A stretch of DNA of 10,394 bases from an uncultured Acetatifactor sp. (GCA_910578995.1 CAJTSY010000111.1:2488-12881), one strand, 5' to 3'. Shown: positions 1 to 6,482, counted from the first letter of the stretch. Program-made: numbers and translations. The notes: generated by a model from the letters alone, not told the origin.

Positions 1-43
1 CCATCAAATCCTTTATCACGAATTCCCTTTTACAATCCCCCAT
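1..43 (-). CDS. 5' end of an unidentified gene following the AAA ATPase (partial)
   Basis: Only 14 codons are visible (MGDCKREFVIKDLM) before the window ends, so I do not recognise the product. The start is well supported. The ATG lies 6 nt after the TAA stop of the ATPase gene, and an AGGAG ribosome site at 53-57 sits inside the last ATPase codons, 9 nt before the ATG. This spacing implies co-transcription and probably translational coupling, so the two proteins are likely made in fixed proportion and may act together. ATPases of this kind are often encoded with a separate effector (a nuclease, TOPRIM or other toxic domain), and this gene is the natural candidate here. That role is inference from context. 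Confidence 0.7.
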   Translation of the reverse strand, partial: MGDCKREFVIKDLM

Positions 44-49
44 AGTATC

Positions 50-1405
50 TTACTCCTGAATTACATATGCCTCATCCATGATCCGGTCCAATGCATTATT
101 GAATGTCGGAACCGCAAAGCCGTTTTCTCCGCAGCTTAGTTCTTCCACTTTCGTCTTTGCTCCCGCTTCCGCTGTCAGCTGATAGACCTTCACCTGATCC
201 GGACGCAGTAAATCGACGGCTGTATACCCGAACTGCCGGCATATTTCCTCTCTGTCTTCCCTGCCGGACAGACGAATCATGTTGTTGATGTGCTGTAAAA
301 TGATATCGCTGTGAGTAGTGACATTCATCTGTACTCCGGCGTTGGCCAACTGGCATAAAACTCTTGCCATTTTCTGCTGTAATTGCGGGTGGAGGCACAT
401 TTCCGGTTCCTCGTAAAACAGGGAACTCACCACATTTTTATGCTTTAATATTAAGATTAGCGGCGATAATTCCGTCACCACCGCAGATGCTATTCTCAAA
501 GGCATTCCTGTACTTTTCCCATTGGGGACATACATTGCTTCTTTATTGGGAAGTGAACTCATCTCAACTATCCCATCAGCCATACCGTTCTCCAGATATT
601 GCACGACTTCTGCAAAATTTTTATTACTTTCACCTTCCAGTGTCAAGTCATTTATTACATCCAGAAACTGATTAATGGGCCTTACAAAAGGAGCCATGCC
701 CTCCTGCTGCTCCGCAACATTAAAGGCCGCCCGTCTTCCTGCTTTGTTGATGATATCTTTGGTCAGCATAAAACCTGTTCTTGCTGCCGGAAAGTATATT
801 TCCCCGTTGGGTATTGCCAGACCAGAATCATTTAACATCAGAGCAAATAATTGATTGACAAAATATCTATAACTTTCTTCTTTTAATATTCCTGCCTTTT
901 GTTCTTTTTCTGTCAGAAACAGACCTGTTTCTGATTTTTTTCTGTTTGATAATGCTATGATCATCCCTTTGCCAAGATGCTGAAATCTGAATTTCAGAGA
1001 GATGTCTGTCAACCCTTTCAGCTCGATTCGCATTTCTTTTATTTCCACATCCTGGCTGTTAAAAATGGCCTTTATAAATTTATCTTTATTCCGATTAACT
1101 CTCTCCTGCAGGACAGTCTGCAGATCATTTCTTATCTCGCTGACCTGAACAATATGTTCTCCCTGCTCCCTGGCTGCTTTCACCTGTTCTTTCACCCAAC
1201 ACAGCAATCTGTCCTCAGCTGCTGTCCTCAGCTCACTTTCATTGCCATATAACAACTCAACGCCCAGATTTCGAATCCCCCACAGCAGGGACATCAGATA
1301 GCTCTTCCCACTGTTATTATCGCCCACAAAAAGGGTCAGCGGCGCCGTCTCCACTTCTGCGCTTTCTATCTTCCCGTATCCTGATACCTTTAATTTCCAA
1401 CCCAT
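50..1405 (-). CDS. SMC/OLD-like AAA family ATPase (ABC-type NTPase), probable subunit of a two-gene system
   Basis: The 451-residue protein has the split ATPase core of the AAA_15/AAA_21, OLD and RloA-like group. It shows a Walker A motif GDNNSGKS (residues 28-35), a conserved-looking YFPAARTGF stretch (204-212), a degenerate ABC signature region KSTGMPLRIAS (297-307), a Walker B/D-loop LFYEEPEMCLHP (329-340, with E332-E333) and a switch histidine in TTHS (363-366). Residues 50-200 form the helical, partly charged insertion expected between the lobes. The protein ends about 85 residues after the switch histidine, so there is no room for the C-terminal TOPRIM nuclease of OLD or GajA; an effector would have to be encoded elsewhere. 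ATG is the only sensible start, although its ribosome site (AAGGGGG, about 10 nt upstream) is mediocre. The gene lies 53 nt after an interrupted small gene and 6 nt before a partial gene. It is visibly AT-richer than the helicase upstream. A defence role (PARIS AriA, Septu PtuA or RloA-like) is plausible but unproven; a repair ATPase is the alternative. Confidence 0.85.
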   Translation of the reverse strand: MGWKLKVSGYGKIESAEVETAPLTLFVGDNNSGKSYLMSLLWGIRNLGVELLYGNESELRTAAEDRLLCWVKEQVKAAREQGEHIVQVSEIRNDLQTVLQERVNRNKDKFIKAIFNSQDVEIKEMRIELKGLTDISLKFRFQHLGKGMIIALSNRKKSETGLFLTEKEQKAGILKEESYRYFVNQLFALMLNDSGLAIPNGEIYFPAARTGFMLTKDIINKAGRRAAFNVAEQQEGMAPFVRPINQFLDVINDLTLEGESNKNFAEVVQYLENGMADGIVEMSSLPNKEAMYVPNGKSTGMPLRIASAVVTELSPLILILKHKNVVSSLFYEEPEMCLHPQLQQKMARVLCQLANAGVQMNVTTHSDIILQHINNMIRLSGREDREEICRQFGYTAVDLLRPDQVKVYQLTAEAGAKTKVEELSCGENGFAVPTFNNALDRIMDEAYVIQE

Positions 1406-1458
1406 TCCCGGTCTGCCCCCTTATTCAGCCTCCGACTACATTTTACCCTTATTCCCAC

Positions 1459-1890
1459 CTAACCCGGACAAACCGGAACCGGCAAAAATCTATTTTGTTC
1501 AATTACAGAATCATCCCACAGCTGCACTTCAATGTAGGAAACATGCTGCGAAACATATTCCATAAAATCTTCCGTGCCGCCAAAGTCATTTATCTGCTCC
1601 AATAACTGTTCTTCTGTAAACATCCGGATCTTCCCCTCTTTTCCATATTGGGCACAGCTGTTCCCCCATGAAAAGCTCACACTATCGGGAGGTATTTCAC
1701 TTAACTTCACGCTGTATGACATTCCCTTTCCAAACCAGTTATCCAGGTATGCACTCCCCTACAGCACAAAAGATAACGGATGCTTTTCTTTTGGTTTTCC
1801 CCCCAGACGGCAGAAATTGTCATACATAAATTCATCTGCTTTCAGCCTGAGAGGATAATGATTTGCAAAATCCGCAAAACGGTAAAACAC
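1459..1890 (-). pseudogene. Small gene of unknown function, 143 codons, interrupted by one in-frame TAG
   Basis: The minus strand shows GGAGG (1897-1901), a 6-nt spacer and a GTG start at 1888-1890. The frame runs 43 codons (VFYRFADFANHYPLRLK at the start, ending HPLSFVL), meets TAG at 1759-1761, and continues without another stop for 99 codons (GSAYLDNWFGKGMSYSVKL onward, ending VPVCPG). The same frame on both sides of the TAG and the joined text SFVL-x-GSAYLDNWFGKG look like one small globular protein. The simplest reading is a single nonsense change, for example CAG to TAG. The downstream part could be translated alone from ATG 1722 (87 residues; GGAAAGGG lies just upstream), so a split or re-initiated product is possible. 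I do not recognise the family. No signal peptide or membrane segment is seen. The protein is acidic toward its C-terminus and aromatic-rich. A good promoter lies just upstream and the ATPase gene follows 53 nt downstream, so it is probably the first gene of that operon. Confidence 0.6.
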
Positions 1891-1917
1891 ACACTTCCTC
1901 CGTCATGCTTTACATTT

Positions 1918-1946
1918 ATTGTATCAGATATTCTCCAACCATGCAA
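1918..1946 (-). promoter_or_regulatory. Sigma-A-like promoter of the small gene / ATPase operon
   Basis: On the minus strand TTGCAT (1941-1946) and TACAAT (1918-1923) are separated by exactly 17 nt, and TGA directly before the -10 makes an extended -10 (TGN). Transcription would begin near 1911, giving a leader of about 20 nt before the GTG start at 1890. This implies that the small gene, the ATPase and the partial gene are transcribed independently of the helicase upstream. Confidence 0.6.
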
Positions 1947-1974
1947 AAACTTTCAGCAAATTCCTGGAAAATAT

Positions 1975-2027
1975 CTATTCACAACGTTACGATTCATGGT
2001 CAAAATGAATTTATGCAATACGAATAG
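1975..2027 (-). terminator. 53-nt imperfect inverted repeat after the helicase gene, possible weak terminator
   Basis: Twenty-one bases after the helicase stop there is a symmetrical structure. Outer arms CTATTC/GAATAG (1975-1980, 2022-2027) and inner arms ATTCAT/ATGAAT (1992-1997, 2005-2010) enclose a 7-nt loop. The two 11-nt stretches between the arms are equal in length but pair poorly. On the minus strand the structure is followed by ATATTTTCC rather than a clean T run. It may end helicase transcription or be a protein-binding palindrome; the AU-rich stem makes termination uncertain. Confidence 0.3.
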
Positions 2028-2047
2028 ACCAGTATTTCGCTGCTTCA

Positions 2048-5000
2048 TCAATGCCGCACCTTGAAATAGTTCAGCAAAATCTCCTTGATATGGCTGTACC
2101 GCCTGGCATAGGAATTCTCCACCCGGATCACCTGCAGATGACTGGCCGCGCAGATCTCCTCCTTCTTCCTGTCCCGGAGCTTTACCACATCGTCCTCAAA
2201 ATGTTCCTTGCCGTCCAGCTCGATGGCAAGCACCGGCGTATCTGCCCGTCCCTGCTTCTCGTACACCACGAAGTCAAATTTCCCGGAATAGAACAGGTCT
2301 CCGTACCCGCCACCCCCGTCATCCGGCAGCACCTCCCCCACTTCCACCCCCTTGCGGATGGCGAAGCGGTTCTGGGAGAGCCAGATATTCTCCAGGGCAT
2401 GGTTCAGGTTCTCCAGGAAGGCCTCCTCCGTGGCATTGGTGAAGGGCTTCACTCCCAGGGCCCTGGAGTTGGCCAGCTTCCGTGTGACCTGGGACTGGCC
2501 GCTCTTCCTCACATATTCCACCAGCTCGAAGAGGTCGTCCTCCCCCTGGTTCCCGCAGAGTCCGTGAAGGCGGTTCAGGTTCGCGGAGTCAGAGAGCACG
2601 ATAAGCCGGTCTCTGGCCCGGGATGTCGCCACATTAATCAGTTCCTTGTTGTTCTTCAGCCACTGGTAGGTGCCTGCCTGAGTCTGATCCGTGATGGCTG
2701 TGGAAAAAAGGACTACGTCCTTCTCATCCCCCTGGAAGGCGTGGACGGTGCCGCAGGAGACGTTCTGCAGCTTCTCCCGCTTCAGGGCCTCCTCGATAAG
2801 CCTGCGCTGGTTCACGAAGGGCGTGATCACGCCGATACTTTTGTCCCGGTTGCCGCAGGCGAAGCGGACAATCTGGACTATCTCCTCCGGGGCGGTATTT
2901 TTCAGGGGGGCGCCTTCATTTTTCACATCCACGTATACCAGAGGACGGGATTCCGTGCTTTCGGAGCAGATCAGCAGCCTGGAATTGTAGTATTTCCGGT
3001 TGTTGAACTGGATGATCTTCTCATGGCAGCGGTAATGGCTGCGCAGGAGGACTTCATCGCTCACCGCGTCGCAGGCCAGGAAGGTTTTGTAAATGGAATT
3101 CTCCCGGTAGTCGTACTCTTCCGTCACATGGTATTTCTTCCGCAGCCTCCGGTTGGGAAGCTCGTCCAACAGAATGACAGGGTTTAACTGCTGTGGATCC
3201 CCCACCAGCATCAGGTTCTCCCCCCGCAGGATGGGTACCAGAGACACCGCCGTATTGCACTGGCTGGCTTCGTCCATGATGACCATGTCGAAGGAGGGCT
3301 CCGGCTCCCCCAGTCTGTGGGCGGAGATACAGGTGGTAATGATCACCGGGAAAACCTCCTGCAGCAGCTTCAGGTGCTTCGTCTCGCCCAGATACCGGTT
3401 GAAGGCTGCCGCCTGTTCCTTTTCTTCCGTATTGAATAAAATTTGCCGCAATTCCGAAAACCGCTCCTGCCCCAGCTTCTTGAGGTAGCGGGCGGAGGTG
3501 TAGTAGAGGTATTTCCGCAGTTCCTCCTGCTCGTCGTCCAGAAGGGCAAAGGCGTCCCTGTCCGTGATTTCCCCCGCTTTCTCGATGCCCGCGCGCACCT
3601 GCTGCAGCTGCCGCCCCTGGAGATCCGCCTGGAAGGGGAGCATCTGGGGGGAGCCGCCCTTTCCCTCCTGGTATTCCAGCAGGCGGCTCAGGGTCTCCTC
3701 CCTCTCTTTTAAGTCCAGCACTTCCTCGTATTTCTTCAGCAGGCCGGAAAGCTGCCCTGCGCGGGTTGCCCGGTCGTCCTTCTTCCTGTCCAGGGTTCCC
3801 TCGAACACCTTGATATCCTGGACCAGACGGTACAGATCCCCCATGTAGGCAAGCGCCTCCCGCACCTTGTCCACGTTTCCCAGGCGCAGCACCGGGAAGG
3901 GGATAGCCTGACCGGCGTATTCCAGGGCCGTCAGCTTCTCGAACACGGTGTTGATGGGGTGATTGTTATAGGAAGCAAAAAGCACGGTTCTCCCGTTGAA
4001 GAAGGCCGTGAGGATGGTATTCAGGATGGTGTTGGTCTTGCCGGTGCCGGGAGGGCCCTGGATGTAGGCCACGGGGTATTTCATGGCATTGTGGATGGCA
4101 AGCAGCTGATCCAGGTTCACCTGCCGGTCCAGAAGGGCGATGGGGTAATTTTTCCTCCTCACCGGGCGGTTCAGCAGATCCCCGAAGAACGCCCGGATGG
4201 GAACGGCGGCCTGCCCCGCCTGATATCGCTTCAGCAGCGCCTGGTATTCGGAATGCAGATCCAGGGCGATGTCCATGCCCATGCCGATGATATAGGGCAT
4301 ATCGTCCACTTCCAGGGCATTCCTGGCATGCCCCGCCACACAGTCCTTGATCTTCTCCTGGTTCTTCTCGAAATCCTCCAGAAGGGCGTACTCGTCTCCG
4401 TCCAGATACCGGCGGATGCTTTCCTTCGTATCGCCGTACCGGTATTCCGTGCAGACCGTGATCTCCTCCTCGGGGCGCAGGAGCCGCTGCTTCACATCCA
4501 GAAGAAGCCTGCGGCAGGCCAGGACGTACAGCCCCCTTGCCGTGTGGATGCTCAGCACGTTCATGGCTAGCTGCTGAAAGGAGAGCCGCCCGTCCTTTCG
4601 CCGTTTTCCCGACATCTCGGAATTTTTATGGCTGAAATGCCGTACCAATGTGCGGAACTGCTCCTCGTCCAGATGATAGCCGTCCCCCGCGAAGGTCTCC
4701 CTGTCCAGATAGCGCACCAGGGCAAAGTCCGAGTGGTAAGGTACGGTATCCATGCGGTTGCACATCTCCAGATAGGTCAGAATCTTGAGGTTTGCGGCAT
4801 TGCCGAACAGCTGTTTATATTTGTGCGGATTTAAGGATATATCCCGAACCAGTCTCTCATTGACCGGACAGTAAGAGCCCTCCACGATCTGGGAGGACAG
4901 GATGGAATCGATGTAGATAAAGTCGTAAGAATCTGTGGTAAATCTGACAAGGTGCAGGCCGTCCACCGAGAGGCTGCGCTTCTTCGGATCCAGATCCCGG

Positions 5001-5107
5001 ATGCCGATCCAGTATCGCGTGATCTGCGCCTCCCTGTTGCGGTATTCTATCTTCAGCCATTTTCCCTCGTGGATGGCCCTGAAAATGTCATGGCAGATGT
5101 TGTTCAT
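2048..5107 (-). CDS. WYL-like domain / UPF1-Dna2-type superfamily 1 helicase / PD-(D/E)XK (DUF2726-like) nuclease fusion
   Basis: The 1019-residue protein reads as three modules. Residues 1 to about 80 resemble a WYL-type beta-barrel (WLKIEYRNREAQITRYW, then SLSVDG and IYIDSI), a sensor fold common in defence loci. Residues about 320-845 are an SF1 helicase of the AAA_11/AAA_12 class: Walker A GPPGTGKT (351-358), DEASQ (612-616), GDPQQLNP (636-643), the SHYRCHEKII region (690-699), GTVHAFQGDE (786-795) and INVATSRARDRL (824-835). A long charged helical insertion (about 430-560) probably forms the stalk. Residues about 890-1015 resemble a DUF2726/Vsr-like nuclease, with D945 in KFDFVVY, E963-L-D965-G-K967 and H969. 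The expected role is ATP-driven translocation on nucleic acid coupled to cleavage, with the N-terminal domain sensing a ligand or nucleic acid. AAGGGAC lies 5 nt before the ATG. The gene is monocistronic as seen, GC-rich like argS, and preceded by its own promoter and a leader hairpin. Defence against phage or plasmids is inferred; a repair function is possible. Confidence 0.9.
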   Translation of the reverse strand: MNNICHDIFRAIHEGKWLKIEYRNREAQITRYWIGIRDLDPKKRSLSVDGLHLVRFTTDSYDFIYIDSILSSQIVEGSYCPVNERLVRDISLNPHKYKQLFGNAANLKILTYLEMCNRMDTVPYHSDFALVRYLDRETFAGDGYHLDEEQFRTLVRHFSHKNSEMSGKRRKDGRLSFQQLAMNVLSIHTARGLYVLACRRLLLDVKQRLLRPEEEITVCTEYRYGDTKESIRRYLDGDEYALLEDFEKNQEKIKDCVAGHARNALEVDDMPYIIGMGMDIALDLHSEYQALLKRYQAGQAAVPIRAFFGDLLNRPVRRKNYPIALLDRQVNLDQLLAIHNAMKYPVAYIQGPPGTGKTNTILNTILTAFFNGRTVLFASYNNHPINTVFEKLTALEYAGQAIPFPVLRLGNVDKVREALAYMGDLYRLVQDIKVFEGTLDRKKDDRATRAGQLSGLLKKYEEVLDLKEREETLSRLLEYQEGKGGSPQMLPFQADLQGRQLQQVRAGIEKAGEITDRDAFALLDDEQEELRKYLYYTSARYLKKLGQERFSELRQILFNTEEKEQAAAFNRYLGETKHLKLLQEVFPVIITTCISAHRLGEPEPSFDMVIMDEASQCNTAVSLVPILRGENLMLVGDPQQLNPVILLDELPNRRLRKKYHVTEEYDYRENSIYKTFLACDAVSDEVLLRSHYRCHEKIIQFNNRKYYNSRLLICSESTESRPLVYVDVKNEGAPLKNTAPEEIVQIVRFACGNRDKSIGVITPFVNQRRLIEEALKREKLQNVSCGTVHAFQGDEKDVVLFSTAITDQTQAGTYQWLKNNKELINVATSRARDRLIVLSDSANLNRLHGLCGNQGEDDLFELVEYVRKSGQSQVTRKLANSRALGVKPFTNATEEAFLENLNHALENIWLSQNRFAIRKGVEVGEVLPDDGGGGYGDLFYSGKFDFVVYEKQGRADTPVLAIELDGKEHFEDDVVKLRDRKKEEICAASHLQVIRVENSYARRYSHIKEILLNYFKVRH

Positions 5108-5127
5108 TGTGTCCCTTATGCCTGCGG

Positions 5128-5171
5128 AACGTCCGCTGTGATCGGGGATTTACCTCTGGACGTTCTTTTTT
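5128..5171 (+). terminator. Hairpin with T6 tail on the plus strand, lying in the helicase leader
   Basis: Perfect 8-nt arms GAACGTCC (5128-5135) and GGACGTTC (5158-5165) flank a 22-nt loop, and the right arm is followed by TTTTTT (5166-5171). In the plus direction this has the form of an intrinsic terminator, although no plus-strand gene ends here. In the minus direction it is a leader hairpin about 20 nt upstream of the helicase ATG, preceded by A6. It could end antisense transcription coming off the helicase gene, or tune helicase translation or mRNA stability. Confidence 0.4.
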
Positions 5172-5245
5172 GTGATATGCTTTGTGGAATTTACAGTCTT
5201 TTCAAAAAAGCAGCCGCCAGCCGCTTCTATGATTTTTCCGTCTTC

Positions 5246-5274
5246 ATAATATCATATCACCCTACTCTTTACAA
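5246..5274 (-). promoter_or_regulatory. Promoter of the helicase-nuclease gene
   Basis: On the minus strand TTGTAA (5269-5274) and TATTAT (5246-5251) are 17 nt apart, with TGA immediately before the -10 (extended -10). The start of transcription would be near 5239, giving a leader of about 130 nt that contains the 5128-5165 hairpin. Confidence 0.5.
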
Positions 5275-5286
5275 GAAGGAATTTAG

Positions 5287-5318
5287 AAAAGTCAGGGTTG
5301 GATCCTGTCCACTAACCC
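5287..5318 (-). terminator. Possible terminator of the lipoprotein gene
   Basis: On the minus strand GGGT and TGGA pair with TCCA and ACCC around a 5-nt CAGGA loop, with a 3-nt bulge (stem 5295-5318). TGACTTTTCT follows. It lies about 150 nt after the lipoprotein stop and just before the helicase promoter, a sensible place for a terminator. In the plus direction the same hairpin is followed by a CT-rich stretch ending in TTTTT, so it could work both ways. The stem is short. Confidence 0.3.
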
Positions 5319-5469
5319 CTCTCTCTTTTTCCGGAAATTCTGTCCCATGGATAGATCAGGCGCCCCAGGGAACAGAGAAAGGAGACACAGGTTTTGGCAA
5401 ACGGCCTTTCGGCATTCACACCCCTATTGTCTGGCAAATGCTTTCGTGCGTGATTTCGCAAGTATCATT

Positions 5470-6096
5470 TCACTCATATATATACTCGGTGCAGACGCTT
5501 TTGTGGTCAATATAGTCTCCCAATTGGGAACTGGTTAATCCGTATATCAGCTCCTGCCATGTGACGCTGTCGTCATTTGTCAATACATACCTTATGTAGG
5601 ACTGGTATATTGCGTCCCTGCTTTCCGCCGGCCCTTCATATTTCATAAGGCAGGAATAGTTCCTGATGATCTCCTCTCCGTCCTCGTACCAGCGGATTGT
5701 ATATTTTTCCCCGTCAAAAGACAGATCCTGAATATACAGGCATGGATAATCATCTTTGACAGATTCATAGTATTCCGGATCATATCCGGAGGGGTCTCCC
5801 AGCGTGTAATAGTCAGCGAGCCTGACCTGGGCCGCTTTCCCTGACGCGGTCCTGCGGAAGAATGCCTCGAATATTTCCTTGCCTTGTGTTACATTCCCGT
5901 CTTCATGAGTCACACAGCCGTCTTCTTTCGCCTGCTCCAGGCTATAATCGTCAGGAAGTTCTTCCAATGGTGTCGGGTATTCCTGACTATAGTTGTCCGG
6001 AAGATCTTCCACTGACGCCGGGCTGTTTGACCGCATACAGCCAGTTACGCCAAATAGGAGCATAACAGAAATAATCAGCGCAATACGTTTTTTCAT
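5470..6096 (-). CDS. Secreted lipoprotein of unknown function, Lachnospiraceae type
   Basis: The protein has 208 residues. A classical lipoprotein signal (MKKR, hydrophobic IALIISVMLLFG, lipobox VTGC with Cys20) predicts export, lipidation by Lgt, cleavage by LspA and anchoring to the outer face of the membrane. The mature part is acidic and starts with a tandem 15-residue duplication (VEDLPDNYS at 29-37, LEELPDDYS at 44-52). The family-like core follows (DGCVTHEDGNVTQGKE, YYTLGDPSGYDP, LYIQDLSFDG, VTWQELIYGLTSSQLGDYID). From memory, proteins with this core are frequent in Lachnospiraceae genomes and have no known function. The start is set by AGGAG 8 nt before ATG 6096; a TTG two codons upstream (6102) is too close to that site. 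The gene begins 29 bases after the GNAT remnant stops, and I see no clear promoter between them. Confidence 0.85.
   Translation of the reverse strand: MKKRIALIISVMLLFGVTGCMRSNSPASVEDLPDNYSQEYPTPLEELPDDYSLEQAKEDGCVTHEDGNVTQGKEIFEAFFRRTASGKAAQVRLADYYTLGDPSGYDPEYYESVKDDYPCLYIQDLSFDGEKYTIRWYEDGEEIIRNYSCLMKYEGPAESRDAIYQSYIRYVLTNDDSVTWQELIYGLTSSQLGDYIDHKSVCTEYIYE
5942..6011. repeat. Tandem duplication inside the lipoprotein gene (45-bp period)
   Basis: Two 25-nt copies (5942-5966 and 5987-6011) differ at only about four positions and are offset by 45 nt, exactly 15 codons. They encode the LPDDYS and LPDNYS motifs just after the lipidated cysteine. The duplicated stretch probably acts as a flexible acidic tether between membrane anchor and folded domain. 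Confidence 0.7.
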
Positions 6097-6124
6097 GGTC
6101 AATTCTCCTTTCCCTGTCCGGAGG

Positions 6125-6349
6125 TTACAGCGCCAAAGGCTTTATCATGATCAGGCAGGGATTGTTCTCATCCCACATCTCCGTCAGCGTGATCAGGGGC
6201 TCAAAACCCGCGCTCCCATAAAAAAGACGGGTTTTTTCATAAGGCGCATAATCAACCCTCTCGCTCAATGTCTCCACCATGGCATACTTACATCCCTTTT
6301 CCAGAAAGAACTGTTCGTCTCTGCTGTACAGGGTCCTGCCCAGGCCCAT
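6125..6349 (-). pseudogene. C-terminal half of a GNAT N-acetyltransferase (5'-truncated)
   Basis: The 74 residues from ATG 6349, plus ECHR in frame just upstream, match the second half of a GNAT fold. HRMGLGRTLY is motif A (the R/Q-x-x-G-x-G/A acetyl-CoA loop). The ends EKTRLFYGSAGFEPL and EMWDENNPCLIMIK are typical of the C-terminal strands. The N-terminal half that completes the fold and binds substrate is absent: an in-frame TGA lies at 6362-6364, and the sequence before it does not look like a GNAT N-terminus in any frame. There is no convincing ribosome site for ATG 6349. An intact GNAT has roughly 140-170 residues, so this is most likely a remnant left by a deletion or rearrangement. 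Confidence 0.7.
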
Positions 6350-6482
6350 GCGGTGACACTCTCACCGTCCAAAGCGGCCCGGAAAGGAAAGTCACATACC
6401 CCCTTCACATATTCCTCCAGAGCATCCTTACCTCCTCTTCTGTTTCGCTGACGATTCTACCCTCATGTTCCAGGATTTGCTC
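6350..6482 (-). pseudogene. Frameshifted remnant of an unidentified gene
   Basis: Upstream of the GNAT break there is protein-like text in two frames. One frame reads EQILEHEGRIVSETEEEV (from 6482) and stops at TGA 6405-6407. A second frame carries on as DALEEYVKGVCDFPF and AALDGESVTAW to about 6349. Joining them with a single-base shift near 6428-6431 gives one continuous sequence, suggesting a decayed gene fused by deletion to the GNAT remnant. An AGGAGG at 6432-6437 precedes an ATG (6423-6425) that encodes only 6 residues, so I do not treat it as a functional start. I cannot name the family. The remaining stretch 6483-6636 shows no gene and no clear argS terminator. Confidence 0.4.

Larger units (their letters stand above)
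5108..5469. other. Intergenic region between lipoprotein and helicase genes
   Basis: This 362-base gap contains no gene I can support. Reading leftward on the minus strand it holds a terminator-like hairpin (5287-5318), an extended -10 promoter (5246-5274) and a hairpin in the helicase leader (5128-5171). The stretch 5319-5469 shows nothing I can assign. Confidence 0.6.

Noticed and set aside
50..1405. Calling the ATPase an OLD or GajA nuclease
   Set aside because: The protein ends soon after the switch histidine, leaving no space for a TOPRIM domain.
1853..1906. ATG at 1906 (MTEEVCVLPF) as start of the small gene
   Set aside because: This frame stops after 17 codons. The GTG at 1890 has a better placed GGAGG and opens the long coherent frame.
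2051..3187. Long plus-strand ORF of 378 codons opposite the helicase
   Set aside because: It mirrors the GC-rich helicase gene, has no recognisable motif and no ribosome site. The minus-strand frame carries the complete helicase motif set.
5281..5345. Possible insertion-sequence end (GTCCACTAACCCC next to an inverted repeat)
   Set aside because: No transposase remnant, no matching second end and no target duplication could be found in the window.
6097..6102. TTG start two codons upstream of the lipoprotein ATG
   Set aside because: It would leave only about 2 nt to the AGGAG site, whereas ATG 6096 has 8 nt and gives a standard MKKR lipoprotein signal.
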